64,000 bases of DNA from Cylindrotheca closterium. Taxonomy: Eukaryota; Bacillariophyta; Bacillariophyceae; Bacillariales; Bacillariaceae. The notes beneath the pieces are model-generated. The model saw nothing but the letters and a program-made list of their open reading frames with translations. It was not told the DNA's origin and did no database searches. The stretch covers positions 40,355 through 104,354 of the forward strand of contig CAKOGP040001446.1 of the NCBI GenBank assembly GCA_933822405.4, written 5' to 3'. Shown here one piece after another: positions 9,780 to 20,436 of this stretch; position 1 is the first letter of the stretch; each line of letters begins with the position of its first letter. Position numbers and translations under genes: made by a program.

Positions 9780-10004
9780 ATGGCAGAGCTAATGTTCGGA
9801 ATGGGCATGACCAAGAAGAAGAAGGCCGACAACGCCTACGTCAAAGAGACCAAGGATGCCCTCAAGAATGTTAACATTACAGAATCAGTCGAAGCTCAAG
9901 TCCGGAAGGAACAACACAAGATGGAAAAGGACTGGAAGGAAGCTGGAAAGAAACAAATTGAGGAAAACAAAAATTTCGACATGGCTCGGGCACTTTTCAA
10001 CTAG
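9780..10004 (+). CDS. Small lysine-rich hypothetical protein (MAEL family, copy 2)
   Basis: 74 residues, ATG in the same accATGg context as copy 1. The N-terminal 20 residues are identical to copy 1 apart from synonymous changes. There is one ETKxxLKNVNxTExVE motif, then a charged helix and the same end, FDMARALFN. Many differences between the copies are at third codon positions, consistent with both being kept as proteins. Cytosolic or nuclear; function unknown. Confidence 0.72.
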   Translation: MAELMFGMGMTKKKKADNAYVKETKDALKNVNITESVEAQVRKEQHKMEKDWKEAGKKQIEENKNFDMARALFN

Positions 10005-10510
10005 AAAGCAGTTTGTAAAGGGTGATATCTCTCATATTCTAAATTGCTATTATTCGAAGCAAAAACATTCATGCAAATTCTTTGTTGTCATCCATTGATT
10101 GAATGAGTTCGTACCGTTTGGAATTACGCTTTTTCGCTGAGAAAGTGGTCGCGCGCGGGATGAAAAATTGCTCCGAAAGTCGCGTGATACCGCGATATTC
10201 CGAACACAACAATATCATCTGCTTCCGGATTGCGAAATGGGCGAGGAACGAATTGATCATGGTCTTTGCGATTGGCGGAAGCAACAAAGTACAGAGGATG
10301 TCGTTTTCACTTTGTGTCAACGTGCTACCAACACGGTCGATAGCTCTTTCGATCGGACGAGCCACATGATGATGATGATGATGACAGGTGACATAGAAAT
10401 GACGACCGTGTAGTGTTTCGCTCGCCATCACTATGACCTCCATCCTTGCATCAATGAACAACAAAAGTTGGCTTCATAGTACGGCGACTGTTGCAAATAT
10501 CTGATCCATC
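10005..10510. other. Intergenic, no gene seen
   Basis: About 500 bp with overlapping short open frames on both strands but no recognisable protein. A short (gat)n run lies near 10368-10382. Confidence 0.45.
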
Positions 10511-11344
10511 ATGACCTACTACTATTCACACGCCAGCTTGAACTACTCCATTCTGAACATCATCATTCGGTGGTGTATTTTCTACTGCGTCTGGAACCTA
10601 TGGACATTGCCCCGACTGGAATCCCATGAACACATTGATGTATCCATGAGGGTACCAGGAAATAGTACAATCTTGCAGGAGTCACTTCCGGTTCATATGA
10701 TCAACGGTCGCAGAACAGTGTTAATCTCGGGTCTGTTACGACAGACCTTTAGCACAGCGAAAGCAGATGGAATGGAAAGCATTGCTCATAGTGCAACCAA
10801 ACCAACCGCGCTAGCAATCCCCGACTCAAGAATGCAGTCTAGGAAAGAACCACGAGAAGGGCCCAAGAGTCAACATAATAAAAAACCACGTAAGCGAAAA
10901 AGTGTAGCAACAAAGCATCGCATCCCTGGAAGATACCAGACATCTAATATGGAAATCAAAACACAAGGACACGCAGCAATAAATTCCAAGGCCGCCACGT
11001 ACCAAGCAAAACCAAGACAATCTCATTCCAAGACTAAGCCTGTTGCGCGGAGATTACGGAATGCCTCTCTTCAGAGTAGTCTTGGAGTCTCTGCTCCAAT
11101 CCGCCAACAACAACAACAACAACCTCAGCAAAGAAGTATCTTCGTGTTATTAGCATTCAGTTGCGCTCTTGTTGGAGGTGGGATGTTTGGTCTAAGAGCC
11201 CTAAAGCGCCTGGAAAATTGGGAAATTCAGTCGCAAGAGGAGAGCTTGGCCTATGATTTTGCATTTACGACCAAGCGTGACTCAAACTATGGATCTTTCG
11301 AACCCCAGATTTGGGAGGGTGATCTGAACAAGTTTGATGTTTGA
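10511..11344 (+). CDS. Two-span membrane protein with basic central region and conserved C-terminal tail
   Basis: 277 residues, single exon. Hydrophobic segments lie near residues 10-35 and 212-232. Between them is a long, strongly basic Ser/Lys/Arg-rich region ending in a polyglutamine stretch. After the second span, the ~55-residue tail ends AYDFAFTTKRDSNYGSF ... WEGDLNKFDV, which closely matches the tail of the protein at 46438-47691 (AYDTAYTTNKDNSYYNTF ... WKGDLEKFDV). The central regions are unrelated in composition (basic here, Gln/Met-rich there). The family therefore shares a membrane anchor and cytosolic-type tail but varies the presumed lumenal part. I do not recognise a named family; a possible silica-vesicle role is discussed under findings. 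Confidence 0.75.
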   Translation: MTYYYSHASLNYSILNIIIRWCIFYCVWNLWTLPRLESHEHIDVSMRVPGNSTILQESLPVHMINGRRTVLISGLLRQTFSTAKADGMESIAHSATKPTALAIPDSRMQSRKEPREGPKSQHNKKPRKRKSVATKHRIPGRYQTSNMEIKTQGHAAINSKAATYQAKPRQSHSKTKPVARRLRNASLQSSLGVSAPIRQQQQQQPQQRSIFVLLAFSCALVGGGMFGLRALKRLENWEIQSQEESLAYDFAFTTKRDSNYGSFEPQIWEGDLNKFDV

Positions 11345-11765
11345 CAACATGATAAGTGAATTTGTAAAGAAGGCATTATAACTTTGAAATTTTAGACTAC
11401 TAGACAGTTTTTTAGATCGATGTCAAACGTAAAGTGTACAATCGATACGAAGACCTCGTAACAGGTGAGACTGCGGATTTTTGAAACGTTTCGAATCGCG
11501 ACTATACCTGTTGGCATGAATAAGCCACCTGCTATTGTCTCTCTTCTGTTGTGTAGGCTAATAGTAGTCCAGTATCAATCATCAACGCGCGGAGAGCCAC
11601 TGGGATTTGAGTGGGCTTAAGAGTTTGTATATGATTCTTCTTGACAAATAAGAAATGGCAGGCAAGGGCTGAGCGACCCATAGGTGATGGCAATGCCTGC
11701 TGTTTCCCAATAAGAAACTTGAAAACAGCCGTCTTGTTTTCAAGTTAGACTCCCATACATAGTAT
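11345..11765. other. Intergenic, no gene seen
   Basis: About 420 bp between convergent genes. It contains an imperfect inverted repeat near 11702-11746 (gtttcccaataagaaacttgaaaac / gttttcaag), which may be a 3'-end hairpin. Confidence 0.4.
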
Positions 11766-11993
11766 CTACCTTCGAGTTGGAAGTTTAGGTGGCGTCAGAC
11801 TCCCGGTGGCACGATCGTTTTGTGTCCCGAACCGATCACTCGTCATCTTTTCATGGGTTGAGCGGAACTGTTCGGATGTCGCCCGTAGGAAGAACTGGGA
11901 TGCTTCCAGTATGGTGGCATCGTCGCGAATGATGGTGATAGTTTCTGCACCCTTTTGAAGTAGAAGGTGTGACATGAAGTGTTCGAGGGTCAT
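11766..11993 (-). CDS. Small hypothetical protein (paralogue of 19232-19591), start uncertain
   Basis: 75 residues from the first ATG (MTLEHFMSHLLLQ). It is related along its length to the C-terminal two thirds of the protein at 19232-19591: TLEHFMSHLL / PLEQFMSNLL, then IIRDD / VIRDD, then a basic Ser-rich stretch with RFG and a Pro/Arg end. The open frame continues ~35 codons upstream without an ATG, and those residues also weakly resemble the paralogue, so the 5' end may be missing or in an unseen exon. The two genes lie on the same strand on either side of the tandem array at 12.3-17.6 kb. Function unknown; it could be a decaying copy. Confidence 0.45.
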   Translation of the reverse strand: MTLEHFMSHLLLQKGAETITIIRDDATILEASQFFLRATSEQFRSTHEKMTSDRFGTQNDRATGSLTPPKLPTRR

Positions 11994-12942
11994 TTTATAT
12001 ATAGTAGCGAGAAGATTTGTGAGCGGAATTATTGCAAGGAGATTTTGGAATGCATCTCCAACACGCGGAGTATCATTTGATGCGACAAATTTGTACAAGT
12101 ACTGGTGTACCTACCGGTATGGGGGAAATGGGTCGGAAGAACATTCTCGACATGAGTTTGTTTTCTCCACCTTACGAAGCAGCAGGCGTGACACGAATTG
12201 TTCGAAAAACGTTTGATGGATGTGATATCAGAGTAGCGAATATTGTGTTTGTGAGACCTCTGAGCAGAGTTGGAATTCGAACAAGAACAAAAGTTAAAAT
12301 GGTTGAACGCCAACAACCGGAATCGAAAGAAGGATACCAGCATCATGTGCGGAGACCAACAAACAGGAATGAAGAACACTCGCTTTGCTAGTTTCTCCGA
12401 TGGCGAAGGGTTTTGATCCGCAATATATATGTGTATTCCAGATTTTCAAGAAAAAGAGCAGGTTCCACCTAGAGAAGTGGCGCTACGTACGTACTGGCTG
12501 GTACCTACACATGAGGTTGAACACCATTCGCAGATTTGTCTTACCGAAACCTCCGGCAGAAAGTGTACCATGCCAGATACCTTGTACTCTTGTTTCGCGT
12601 TTTCGGTGTAAGAGAAAAGACAAAAAAGACGACCACAGCAATTGATTAGTCCTGAGATGTTGAAGATATCGGAGGCCATTTTATGACGAGCAAATCGAGT
12701 ACCGGTACGTACCTCCAGCGTCTGAATGAAGAATCGTTTGTGATCGGAAAAAATATGTATGTGACCCAAAACCGCCAACAACGAACGCCTCGCTCCTGCA
12801 TCGAACAAGAACAATCACAAAACTAACAAAATTCCCTGTGGTTCGGTTTTGTCCCGGCCCATCTACGCACAACCATTTAGATTCCAGCCAAACGACACAA
12901 AAAGATCTGCACACACAAGTCCGGAAAGGAAGCCTTTGAAAG
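11994..12942. other. Non-coding flank of the tandem array
   Basis: About 950 bp before the first MNRSS ORF. The part after about 12352 belongs to repeat unit A. Several ggtacc/accggta motifs occur (12107-12119, 12497-12504, 12700-12713). The open frames on either strand are not conserved in units B and C, so I see no further gene. Confidence 0.45.
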
Positions 12943-14250
12943 ATGAACAGGTCGAGTTGCACTCCAGCCACAGAAGCATTGAATAGGCTCTTGAAACATC
13001 AGGATTCCGAATCATTGTTCAAAGAAGAAAGCCAGCGAGTCCGCAAGAAAGCCAAAAGTTTAGGGAAACGATCCAGCTCGCAGCATATGTTTGATGTGAC
13101 TTCAATCCTTGAGGCATCAGAGCAGATCAAAGGCTTGCATTCGTTCCCAATCATCGAGTGGCCAACCATGGAGGAGAACAACAAAGATATTGCCGATATC
13201 CGTGCTTCACAGATGCCGTTGATGGATTCGCTGATAAAGTCCACAATTGGTCGCCGTCAACGTTAGGGCATCAAGCCCGATCTATTCACACCTCGTGCGT
13301 TGTGCAACAGCAACGCATCTCATCAAAGACCTGGCGGTCATTGTCCACCTTTGGCAGCCTTTGTCAAGAAGGAATCGGGACGAGCCAAGGCTACAAGGAA
13401 GAAGGTGATCTTCTTGTCTGCAAAGAATGTTGTGACAATTCGCAAGTCATGGCGTAGGAACGTCAACGCCTCTGACCTAGTTTCCTCAACGTGGCATTGC
13501 ATTGCAGGCTTCCATTGCCACGGATCTTTGTCCCTCCCGTGGTCAAGAAAAGAGCCAGCGAGGACCACGCACCATTATATTGGCGTTGCTTGCTTCTGTG
13601 TTCCATGCGAACAAGCAGATAGTGAAGAATCTGCGTCCTTGGCTTTCTACATCCCGTGAATGGTTTTTCATACGAGTATCTCCATATCCATATGTAGGAC
13701 TATGCATAAGTGCTAGGCTCATAGATGAAACCTCGTATACCTTCTTTTTTCCTATACCTTCATTCTCATACTCCTAGAAACGACAAACAGCAGTGTCCTT
13801 AAGAGTGCTGGCTCAAGTTATGGAACGCCACCCTATCTTTGGATTTCACGACTAGGCAGCCATGCAGTCGCTAGAACCAATATTGTGGGTTCATTGGGCA
13901 ATATCGGGCGTACTAGCCCAAGAGTTCCCCAAGCCTTTTCTACAGCGGCAGCAAACAACTCGAACGCTAATGTGGTTCCCAATTTATCTTGTATGTATTG
14001 CAGATTGGAGAACTAAATTAAGTAGAAGAATTGATGGGAAAAAGGCCTCGTAGTAAATGGGACTGACGATTGCAACATTTCAATCTGTGACTTCTGCAGT
14101 CGAACAGGTCTTCGAGTAGCCTTCTGTTTTACACCACCTCCAGGATGTAACCGTAGCACTTCTTCAGTGCTGGCAAGTCTATTTAAAATTCGATATTGGA
14201 GCGCCAACATGCAGAAAATGAAAGCAAGTACGAGTACCGTATCATTCCAT
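12352..14250 (+). repeat. Tandem repeat unit A (about 1.9 kb)
   Basis: First of three direct repeats. Landmarks shared with unit B are tttctccgatg.cgaaggg (12392 / 14290), the MNRSS ORF (12943 / 14844), the block around gcaacagcaacgcatctcatc (13302 / 15202), tcattgggcaatatcgggcg (13892 / 15841) and cttctgttttac (14121 / 16072). Boundaries are approximate. Confidence 0.75.
12943..13266 (+). CDS. MNRSS-family hypothetical protein, copy A
   Basis: 107 residues, ATG at the end of an A-rich context (aaagATGaac). Hydrophilic and basic in the first half (RVRKKAKSLGKRSSS), with a helical-looking middle and a small acidic patch (MEENNKDIAD). There is no signal peptide or membrane span. It recurs at 14844 and 16840 with in-frame length differences only (324, 321 and 309 bp), which supports coding. 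I recognise no family. The basic region could be a nuclear localisation signal. Relative to copy B it has six amino-acid replacements, one extra Glu and five to six silent changes. Confidence 0.6.
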   Translation: MNRSSCTPATEALNRLLKHQDSESLFKEESQRVRKKAKSLGKRSSSQHMFDVTSILEASEQIKGLHSFPIIEWPTMEENNKDIADIRASQMPLMDSLIKSTIGRRQR

Positions 14251-14843
14251 CAGACCGGCGAACGGTTCAAAGAACATTCGCTGTTTTGGTTTCTCCGATG
14301 ACGAAGGGGTTTTTGTCCTGTTTGTGCCATAATTTTTCGAGTATGCAGGTTCCACCTTTGGGTGTGGTGGCGCTACGACCATAACGCTCAGCCTCTGTAC
14401 AGCATCCGCTTCCTTTCGCAGTTTTGTCTGTGCGAGTACCCTGGCACGTGTACCCACAGTTGACAGAACCAATAAAACAACGAACAACGACGAATGCTTC
14501 GCGTGAGACAAAAGACAAAAACATGACGTCCCCAAGCAACAAGCATAGGATTCTTGTGTCACCATTATTTTACGTCATACAAAAAAATACAGTACAAACA
14601 TACCGTATAGTGCCAGGTTTCCCCGAACTTGTGGCAGAGAGTAAATTTACCCCCGATGGGGAAAAATCTGACACGGCCGCCAACAACGAACGCTTCCTTT
14701 GTGCGTTGTTATTCCGTTCTGACGGAAAAGTTGTACCTGGTAACAGTCCTCTTCAACAACCGTCTACGCACAACCATTTAGATTCCAGCCAAACGACACA
14801 AAAAGATCTGCACACACAAGTCCGGAAAGGAAGCCTTTGAAAG
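13267..14843. other. Non-coding part of repeat units A/B
   Basis: About 1.6 kb between ORF copies A and B. Although similar to 15165-16839, the longest open frames do not survive the comparison because single-base insertions shift them (for example near 13392 versus 15293). I therefore treat the stretch as non-coding repeat DNA, possibly 3' UTR and promoter. Confidence 0.5.
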
Positions 14844-16170
14844 ATGAACAGGTCGAGTTGCACTCCAGCCACAGAAGCATTGAATAGGCTCTTGAAACAT
14901 CAGGATTCCGAATCATTGTTCAGAGAAGAAAGCCAGCGAGTTCGCAAGAAAGCCAGAAGTTTAGGGAAACGATCCAGTTCGCAGCACATGTTTGATTTGA
15001 CTTCAATTCTTGAGGCATCAGAGCAGATCAAAGGCTTGCATTCGTTCCCAATCATCGAGTGGCCAACCATGGAGAACAACAAAGATATTGCCGATGTTCG
15101 TGCTTCACAGATGCCGTTGATAGATTCGCTGATAAAGTCCACAATTGTTCGTCGTCAACGTTAGAGCATTAAGTCCGATCTGCTCACATCTCGCGGGTTG
15201 TGCAACAGCAACGCATCTCATCAAAGACCTGGCGGTCGTTGTCCACCTTTGGCAGCCTTTGTCAAGAAGGAATCGGGACGAGCCAAGGCTACCAAGGAAG
15301 AAGGTGATCTTCTTGTCTGAAAAGAATGTTGTGATAATTCTCAAGTCATGGCGTAGGAACGTCAACGCCTCAGACCTAGTTTCCTCAACATGGCATTGCA
15401 TTGCAGGCTTCTATTGCCACGGATCTTTTTCCTTGTCCCGTGCTAAAAAAAAGAGCCAACGAGGACCACGCACCATCATGTCTGCGTTGCTTGGCTTCTT
15501 TCTTCCATGTGAACAAGCAGGTAGTGAAGAACCTGTTTCCCTGGCTTTCTACATTCTGGGAATGGTTATTCATACGAGTATCTCCATATCTATACATAAG
15601 TACTACTAGGGGGCTCATAAATGAAATCTCGTGGTACATCTTTTTTTCTTCACTATACCTCCTCAATTATTGAAACTTTGAGAAACGATAAACAGCGGAA
15701 TCCTAAGAGTGGCTCAAGCCATGGATCGTTCGTTTGATGCATGGCAAAAGAAGAAGCGAATTAGTAGCTAAGAAGGATAGTAACTTTGGATTTCCCGAGT
15801 ACTAGACAGCCACGCAGTCGCTAGAACCAATGCTGTGCGTTCATTGGGCAATATCGGGCGTACTAGCCCAAGAGATCCCCTTGCATTTTCTACAGCGGCA
15901 GCAAACAACTTGAACGCTATTGTGGTTCCCAATTTATCTTGCATGTATGGCTGATTGCAAAACTAAATTATGTGGAAGAATTGATGGGGAAAAGGCCTCG
16001 TAGTAAATGGGACTGCCGAGTGCAACCTTTCAATCTGTGACTTTAGCAGTCGAACAGGTCTTCGAGTAGCCTTCTGTTTTACCTCACCTCCAGTATGTTA
16101 GCACTGCTGGCAAGCCTTTTTGGAGCGCCAAGAACACGCAGAAAATGAAAGGAGCATCGTATCACTCCAT
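14251..16170 (+). repeat. Tandem repeat unit B (about 1.9 kb)
   Basis: Middle unit. It starts near cagaccggcgaacggttcaaagaac, which recurs at 16171 at the start of unit C (period about 1920 bp). It is closest to unit C upstream of the ORF and closest to unit A downstream of it. Confidence 0.75.
14844..15164 (+). CDS. MNRSS-family hypothetical protein, copy B
   Basis: 106 residues. Nearly identical in DNA to copy C (three substitutions plus a 12-bp in-frame deletion in C) and more distant from copy A. Same features as copy A: basic first half, no membrane span, no recognised domain. Confidence 0.6.
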   Translation: MNRSSCTPATEALNRLLKHQDSESLFREESQRVRKKARSLGKRSSSQHMFDLTSILEASEQIKGLHSFPIIEWPTMENNKDIADVRASQMPLIDSLIKSTIVRRQR

Positions 16171-16839
16171 CAGACCGGCGAACGGTTCAAAGAACATTTT
16201 CAATTCGCTGTTTTGGTTTCTCCGATGACGAAGGGGTTTTTTTGCCTCAAGAAATTTTTCGAGTACAGGTATCAGATGCAGGTTCCGTTGGATGTGGTGG
16301 CGCTATACGACCAAAACACTCCGGTAACAGCCTCTATACAGCATCCGCTTCCTTTCGCAGTTTTGTCTTTACGAGTACCCTGGCACAGTTGACAGAACCA
16401 CCAACAACAAACAACGAATGCTTCGCGTGAGACAAAAGACAAAAACATGACGACAAGCAACTCACATACATAGGACTTCGCAATTGCAAATTGGAACCAG
16501 TTCCCAGCCACCTTCTTGTGATACGTACCGGTACCATTATTTTATGTCATACCAAAAAATATAGCACAAACATACCGAACAGTGCCAGATTTCCCCGAAC
16601 TTGTAGAGTGCATTTATCAATAAAATACCCCCTAGGGAAAAAAATCTGACACGGCCGCCAACAACGAACGCTTCCTTTGTGCGTTGTTATTCCATTCTGA
16701 TGGAAAAGTTGTACCTGGTACCTGGTACCAGTCCTCTTCAACAACCGTCTACGCACAACCATTTTCAATTTAGGTCCCAGCCAAAAGACGCAAACAGATC
16801 TCCACACACAAATCCCGGAAAGGAAGAAGCCTTTGAAAG
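15165..16839. other. Non-coding part of repeat units B/C
   Basis: About 1.7 kb between ORF copies B and C. Contains ggtacc/accggta motifs at 16522-16535 and 16711-16731. No open frame is conserved with the matching part of unit A. Confidence 0.5.
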
Positions 16840-17560
16840 ATGAACAGGTCGAGTCGCACTCCAGCCACAGAAGCATTGAATAGGCTCTTGAAACATCAGG
16901 ATTCCGAATCATTGTTCAGAGAAGAAAGCCAGCGAGTTCGCAAGAAAGCCAGAAGTTTAGGGAAACGATCCAGTTCGCAGCACATGTTTGATTTGACTTC
17001 AATTCTTGAGGCATCAGAGCAGATCAAAGGCTTGCATTCGTTCCCAATCATCGAGTGGCCAACCATGGAGAACAACAAAGATATTGCCGATGTTCGTGCT
17101 TCACAGATGCCGTTGATAAAGTCCACAATTGTTCGTCGTCAACATTAAAGCATTATGCATGCCGCCCAATTTGTTAACACCTCGTGGGTTCAACAGCAGC
17201 AGGTCTCATCAAACAACTGCAAACAACTGCCGCTATCCACCACCGATATCCTGTGTCCTCAAGCGATAGTAGAAAAACCTCAAAAAGGTTATCAAGGAAG
17301 TGAGAGGATCTTGGCTTTAAACGCGGTGTCAATTCCTGTCCACGGCTTTTCCTCAAAATGGCATTACAATGCAAACTGCCATGCTGGTCACTCAGCCACT
17401 GTTCTTTGTGTCTCTGAAGATGCTGAACCAACCAAGGACCTCATCCTCGTGGCGTTTTTGCTGTTAGGCTCGAATCTTCCTGATGAAAGAAGAACAGGGA
17501 AGAAGAAGGAGCTAGAAATGATGCCCGGATCCGGGCGCCCGCGGATTATTTTATAATGTC
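16171..17560 (+). repeat. Tandem repeat unit C (partial, diverged 3' part)
   Basis: The 5' flank and ORF match unit B closely. From the stop codon onwards only patchy similarity remains (for example tcctcaaaatggcatta at 17353 against tcctcaacgtggcattg in unit A). The array ends here. Confidence 0.65.
16840..17148 (+). CDS. MNRSS-family hypothetical protein, copy C
   Basis: 102 residues. Differs from copy B by Cys6 to Arg, loss of four residues (IDSL) near the C-terminus, the last residue (Arg to His) and a different stop codon. The changes keep the frame. Function unknown. Confidence 0.6.
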   Translation: MNRSSRTPATEALNRLLKHQDSESLFREESQRVRKKARSLGKRSSSQHMFDLTSILEASEQIKGLHSFPIIEWPTMENNKDIADVRASQMPLIKSTIVRRQH

Positions 17561-19231
17561 TACTACTAGAAGTGTACTCATATCTCTACTGGGCCAGTAT
17601 AAATATCTCATGGATGCTATTCATTTCTGGATTTCTCAGTTTCTGCTTCATATGTTTGCCCACTCCAAATTTGGAGTCGTCTGTTTTCCACCCGTCAAAA
17701 TATAGGACTAACACTGCCTGCACCTGTACGTAAAGCAAAATCCCTTGGACCACTCATCCCTATTCTGGCCTGACACCACCCAAATGGAAACCAAACTGTA
17801 CAGTAGCACTGTTGTATAAACTCTACGGCCTTAATCAGCAGCACGTTAGTCATGAGAAGCACTTGAAGAGACAAGAGAAATATTTCTACCGACATCCTCA
17901 CAAATATTTTGCTCAATGAGATTCGATTTTGAGATGAAGGTGAGAATGAATGATCACTCGACTGCGAGCAGCGTGACATGAGGAAAGTTTCGAGGAAAGT
18001 TTCCTAATGTTGCTTCCTCGTAACCTTTCGTCAGTGACAAATGGATGATTAGATGTCACGTTCGTGGTGGTTGTCTCTGTCTTTGGCTTGTTCACCCAGA
18101 CAATTCTGGATATAAATACTGGGAATTCATTGGATCTATTGAATTCAAGAACACATCAAACAAGAGTGTAACCTAGCATCCAGAAGGTGAGCCTGCTACC
18201 AAACCCAGTTTTTGATTATGTACATGTGACTACACGGGTTGATTTCTGCCGAAGGCCTAGTTCCATCTTGGCCATTGGATTTGGATGCCCTAGAGCAATG
18301 AGTGACACTTTGATGTCTAGTGAGAATATAGGACTTTCTCATGTGCACGCTTTATACAGCAGCGAGTGATACTTATCTATTCCTATGCTTTTGCTGTGCC
18401 TGTATGCTACAACTATAACCAATCAACTCACACGATTTTTTCCCGATTGATTGCTTTTTATCCAGGATGCAAATCAGATCTGGGATGTTACAGCATGAAT
18501 AATACAGCACAACGGAGTGGCCTTTCTCTCCGACAAGAGAGACGTAAAATATGAGCGAGTAGGACCATCTTCGATTTGGACTGCACCACACGTCGTCCAC
18601 TAGAATGGCCGGCGATTTTTCGTTGGAGGAAGGCACGGAATTGCTGACGACTGAGTTGATCGTTGACCTGGTGTCGTCGAATGGAAGAGATGCCGCCATA
18701 CCAAATGAATATCCATTTGGAGGTACGGTGCAGGAATATCATGGTTTGCCGACAAAGGGTAATATTTCCTGAATTTTTCCTACATCATTGATTGCGGTGA
18801 AATGCCTCGATCGTCTTACGATACAGCTACTAGCATTACGAGATTGCGAAACAACTTTATTTTCAGTCAGAGGCGCCGGTGATGATGTGGCCGAACAATA
18901 TATGTATAGGTACATCTATATTGTAAATTTGAATCTATCATAAAGTCTATCGTGAATTTGAATCTATTAGGAAGTCTATGGTGAATCTGAATTGCGTTCC
19001 TTCGAGCATTGAGTGTCGGCTCCTGTGTCGCTTGAAGGAGTTTGGGTCCGCATTGTCAGCTCGGCTTTCGGAAAAGTTTATCCTGTGAACTCTCTGTGAG
19101 GGGGTAGTAGTCTCACAACTAACATGAAGATCATGTACGGCTGATCCTTGTAACCACATAACACTAGTAAGCTCCAGCGAAAGATAAACTTGAGATGACT
19201 TGTTTCAAACGTGTTTGTCATGCTTTCAGCT
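17149..19231. other. Gene-poor region after the tandem array
   Basis: About 2.1 kb. An ATG-started frame at 17155-17556 (133 codons) lies in the diverged tail of unit C and is not conserved in A or B, so I do not call it a gene. The stretch also holds an inverted repeat gaattca ... tgaattc near 18123-18145 and a 29-bp direct repeat at 18926-18983. Nothing else recognisable. Confidence 0.45.
18926..18983 (+). repeat. 29-bp tandem repeat, two copies
   Basis: aatttgaatctat and agtctat.gtg recur at exactly 29-bp spacing (18926-18954 and 18955-18983), with the start of a third copy after 18984. A minor local duplication. Confidence 0.7.
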
Positions 19232-19591
19232 TCACATGCTTGGTCTTCTCATTGGAGCCTTGGGAGCCATTGCTGGCATTACCCGATCCCCGAAACGAGC
19301 CGTCGAGTCTCGTTTGACTTTGGTTGCTTTGGAGACAGCGGAGAGTGTTGGCGACGAATACTGTGATCGTGGAGTTGAGTTCATCCCGCGGTGGTCATCG
19401 CGGATTACAACGAAGCGATCAGCGTCGGCTTGCTGAAGAAGGTTGGACATGAACTGTTCAAGTGGCATGGTGAAAAGGGTTGGTGATGCTTCCAAATTGT
19501 ATTTTATGACAGCATGGAAAACGCAGCTTCGATCAAGGATGCTTCGATTCTGGGCTTCTTGAAACGAAGATGTGGGAGTGGGAGTGGACAT
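19232..19591 (-). CDS. Small hypothetical protein (paralogue of 11766-11993)
   Basis: 119 residues from an ATG at 19591 (MSTPTPTSSFQEA). The middle block PLEQFMSNLLQQ followed by FVVIRDDHRG and the basic end (RFGDRVMPAMAPKAP) match the gene at 11766-11993. No signal peptide or membrane span. It may be a kinase-substrate-like or regulatory small protein, but no family is recognised. Conservation between two distant copies is the main reason to call it coding. Confidence 0.55.
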   Translation of the reverse strand: MSTPTPTSSFQEAQNRSILDRSCVFHAVIKYNLEASPTLFTMPLEQFMSNLLQQADADRFVVIRDDHRGMNSTPRSQYSSPTLSAVSKATKVKRDSTARFGDRVMPAMAPKAPMRRPSM

Positions 19592-20436
19592 TTTTTAATA
19601 AACTCGCTTACTTAGCGACCATCTATGTGCAACTCTGTTGGGGAAAATCAATTAATGAGATGGACGAATAGCCCCTCCCAAGGTGCTTTTCATTTTATCA
19701 GACGAATCAAATACTACAACTATTTGGTACCGAATCGAAATTCTACTAATACAAAACGAAAACCTACGGGACATCATATTCTCCAAAGAAACGTTCCCAA
19801 AAGGTCGGTCCACCCAAGGCAAACATCCAATGCAAACATCCAATCGTAACCATCCGACTCGATCGCGACGTTAATGATGAAAAGCCCTTGCTCCAATTCG
19901 TATTGCCCGTAATTCTGAAGGACATTGGGCCAATTCGAAGACAATCGAACAACAGAAAACTTCACACATGCTTTTGAAAAGGAGCAGACCGTGTATGGTA
20001 CCAGACACTGGGCTACTGTACGTTTTACAGTAGGGTAGGGGTGAAAGATTCGCAGGCATCGTGGCGGGTGGTAGGTACGGTAAAACAAAATACCGGTACT
20101 GATATCAGGTACAAGTACGAGTACCACAAAGTCAACGAAGTAGTGCAGTTTTCGATATTGACAGGAGTGTTGGTTATCTGCTGCGACTTTGTAATTGGCT
20201 TTTAGCAATTGAGATAGGTTTTAAAATCATATATATTCAGATATACCGGTAGAAGAAACTTGTGAAAGAAGCTCAGAATACACCTATTTGCGATCTTGGA
20301 AAGATGCTGTTGTCTACCAACTTCTGCTGTCATTGATGTCATTTCCGCGTGGAAGAATGTGATTTTGGCTTTTCGCGCGAAAAATCGCGCAGCGGTATCA
20401 AACCAAAAACACACAAAAACACAACCCGACATCGCC
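19592..20436. other. Intergenic, no gene seen
   Basis: About 845 bp upstream of the methyltransferase gene. Contains a short direct repeat (caaacatccaatgcaaacatccaat near 19822) and accggtac/ggtacc motifs (19999-20002, 20092-20098, 20105-20126). A 144-codon minus-strand frame lacks an identifiable domain and is not called. Confidence 0.45.

Larger units (their letters stand above)
8738..10004 (+). repeat. Segmental tandem duplication (small MAEL gene plus its leader)
   Basis: The segment from about 8738 to 9220 recurs at about 9652 to 10004. Similarity covers the ~140 bp before the ATG (shared stretches around caatcttggat, cgtcatttcct and ccatcaatagcgaa) as well as the coding part. The duplicated unit therefore carried its own promoter or 5' leader. 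The spacer holds a fragment of another gene (9247-9420). Confidence 0.7.

Noticed and set aside
13300..13659. 119-codon frame after MNRSS ORF copy A, with a longer partner at 15145
   Set aside because: Single-base indels between units A and B shift the frame, so it is not maintained as a protein.
17155..17556. 133-codon ATG-started frame after copy C
   Set aside because: Lies in the diverged repeat tail and has no counterpart in units A or B.
19774..20208. 144-codon minus-strand frame
   Set aside because: Overlaps short direct repeats and accggtac motifs; no conserved blocks; composition not protein-like.
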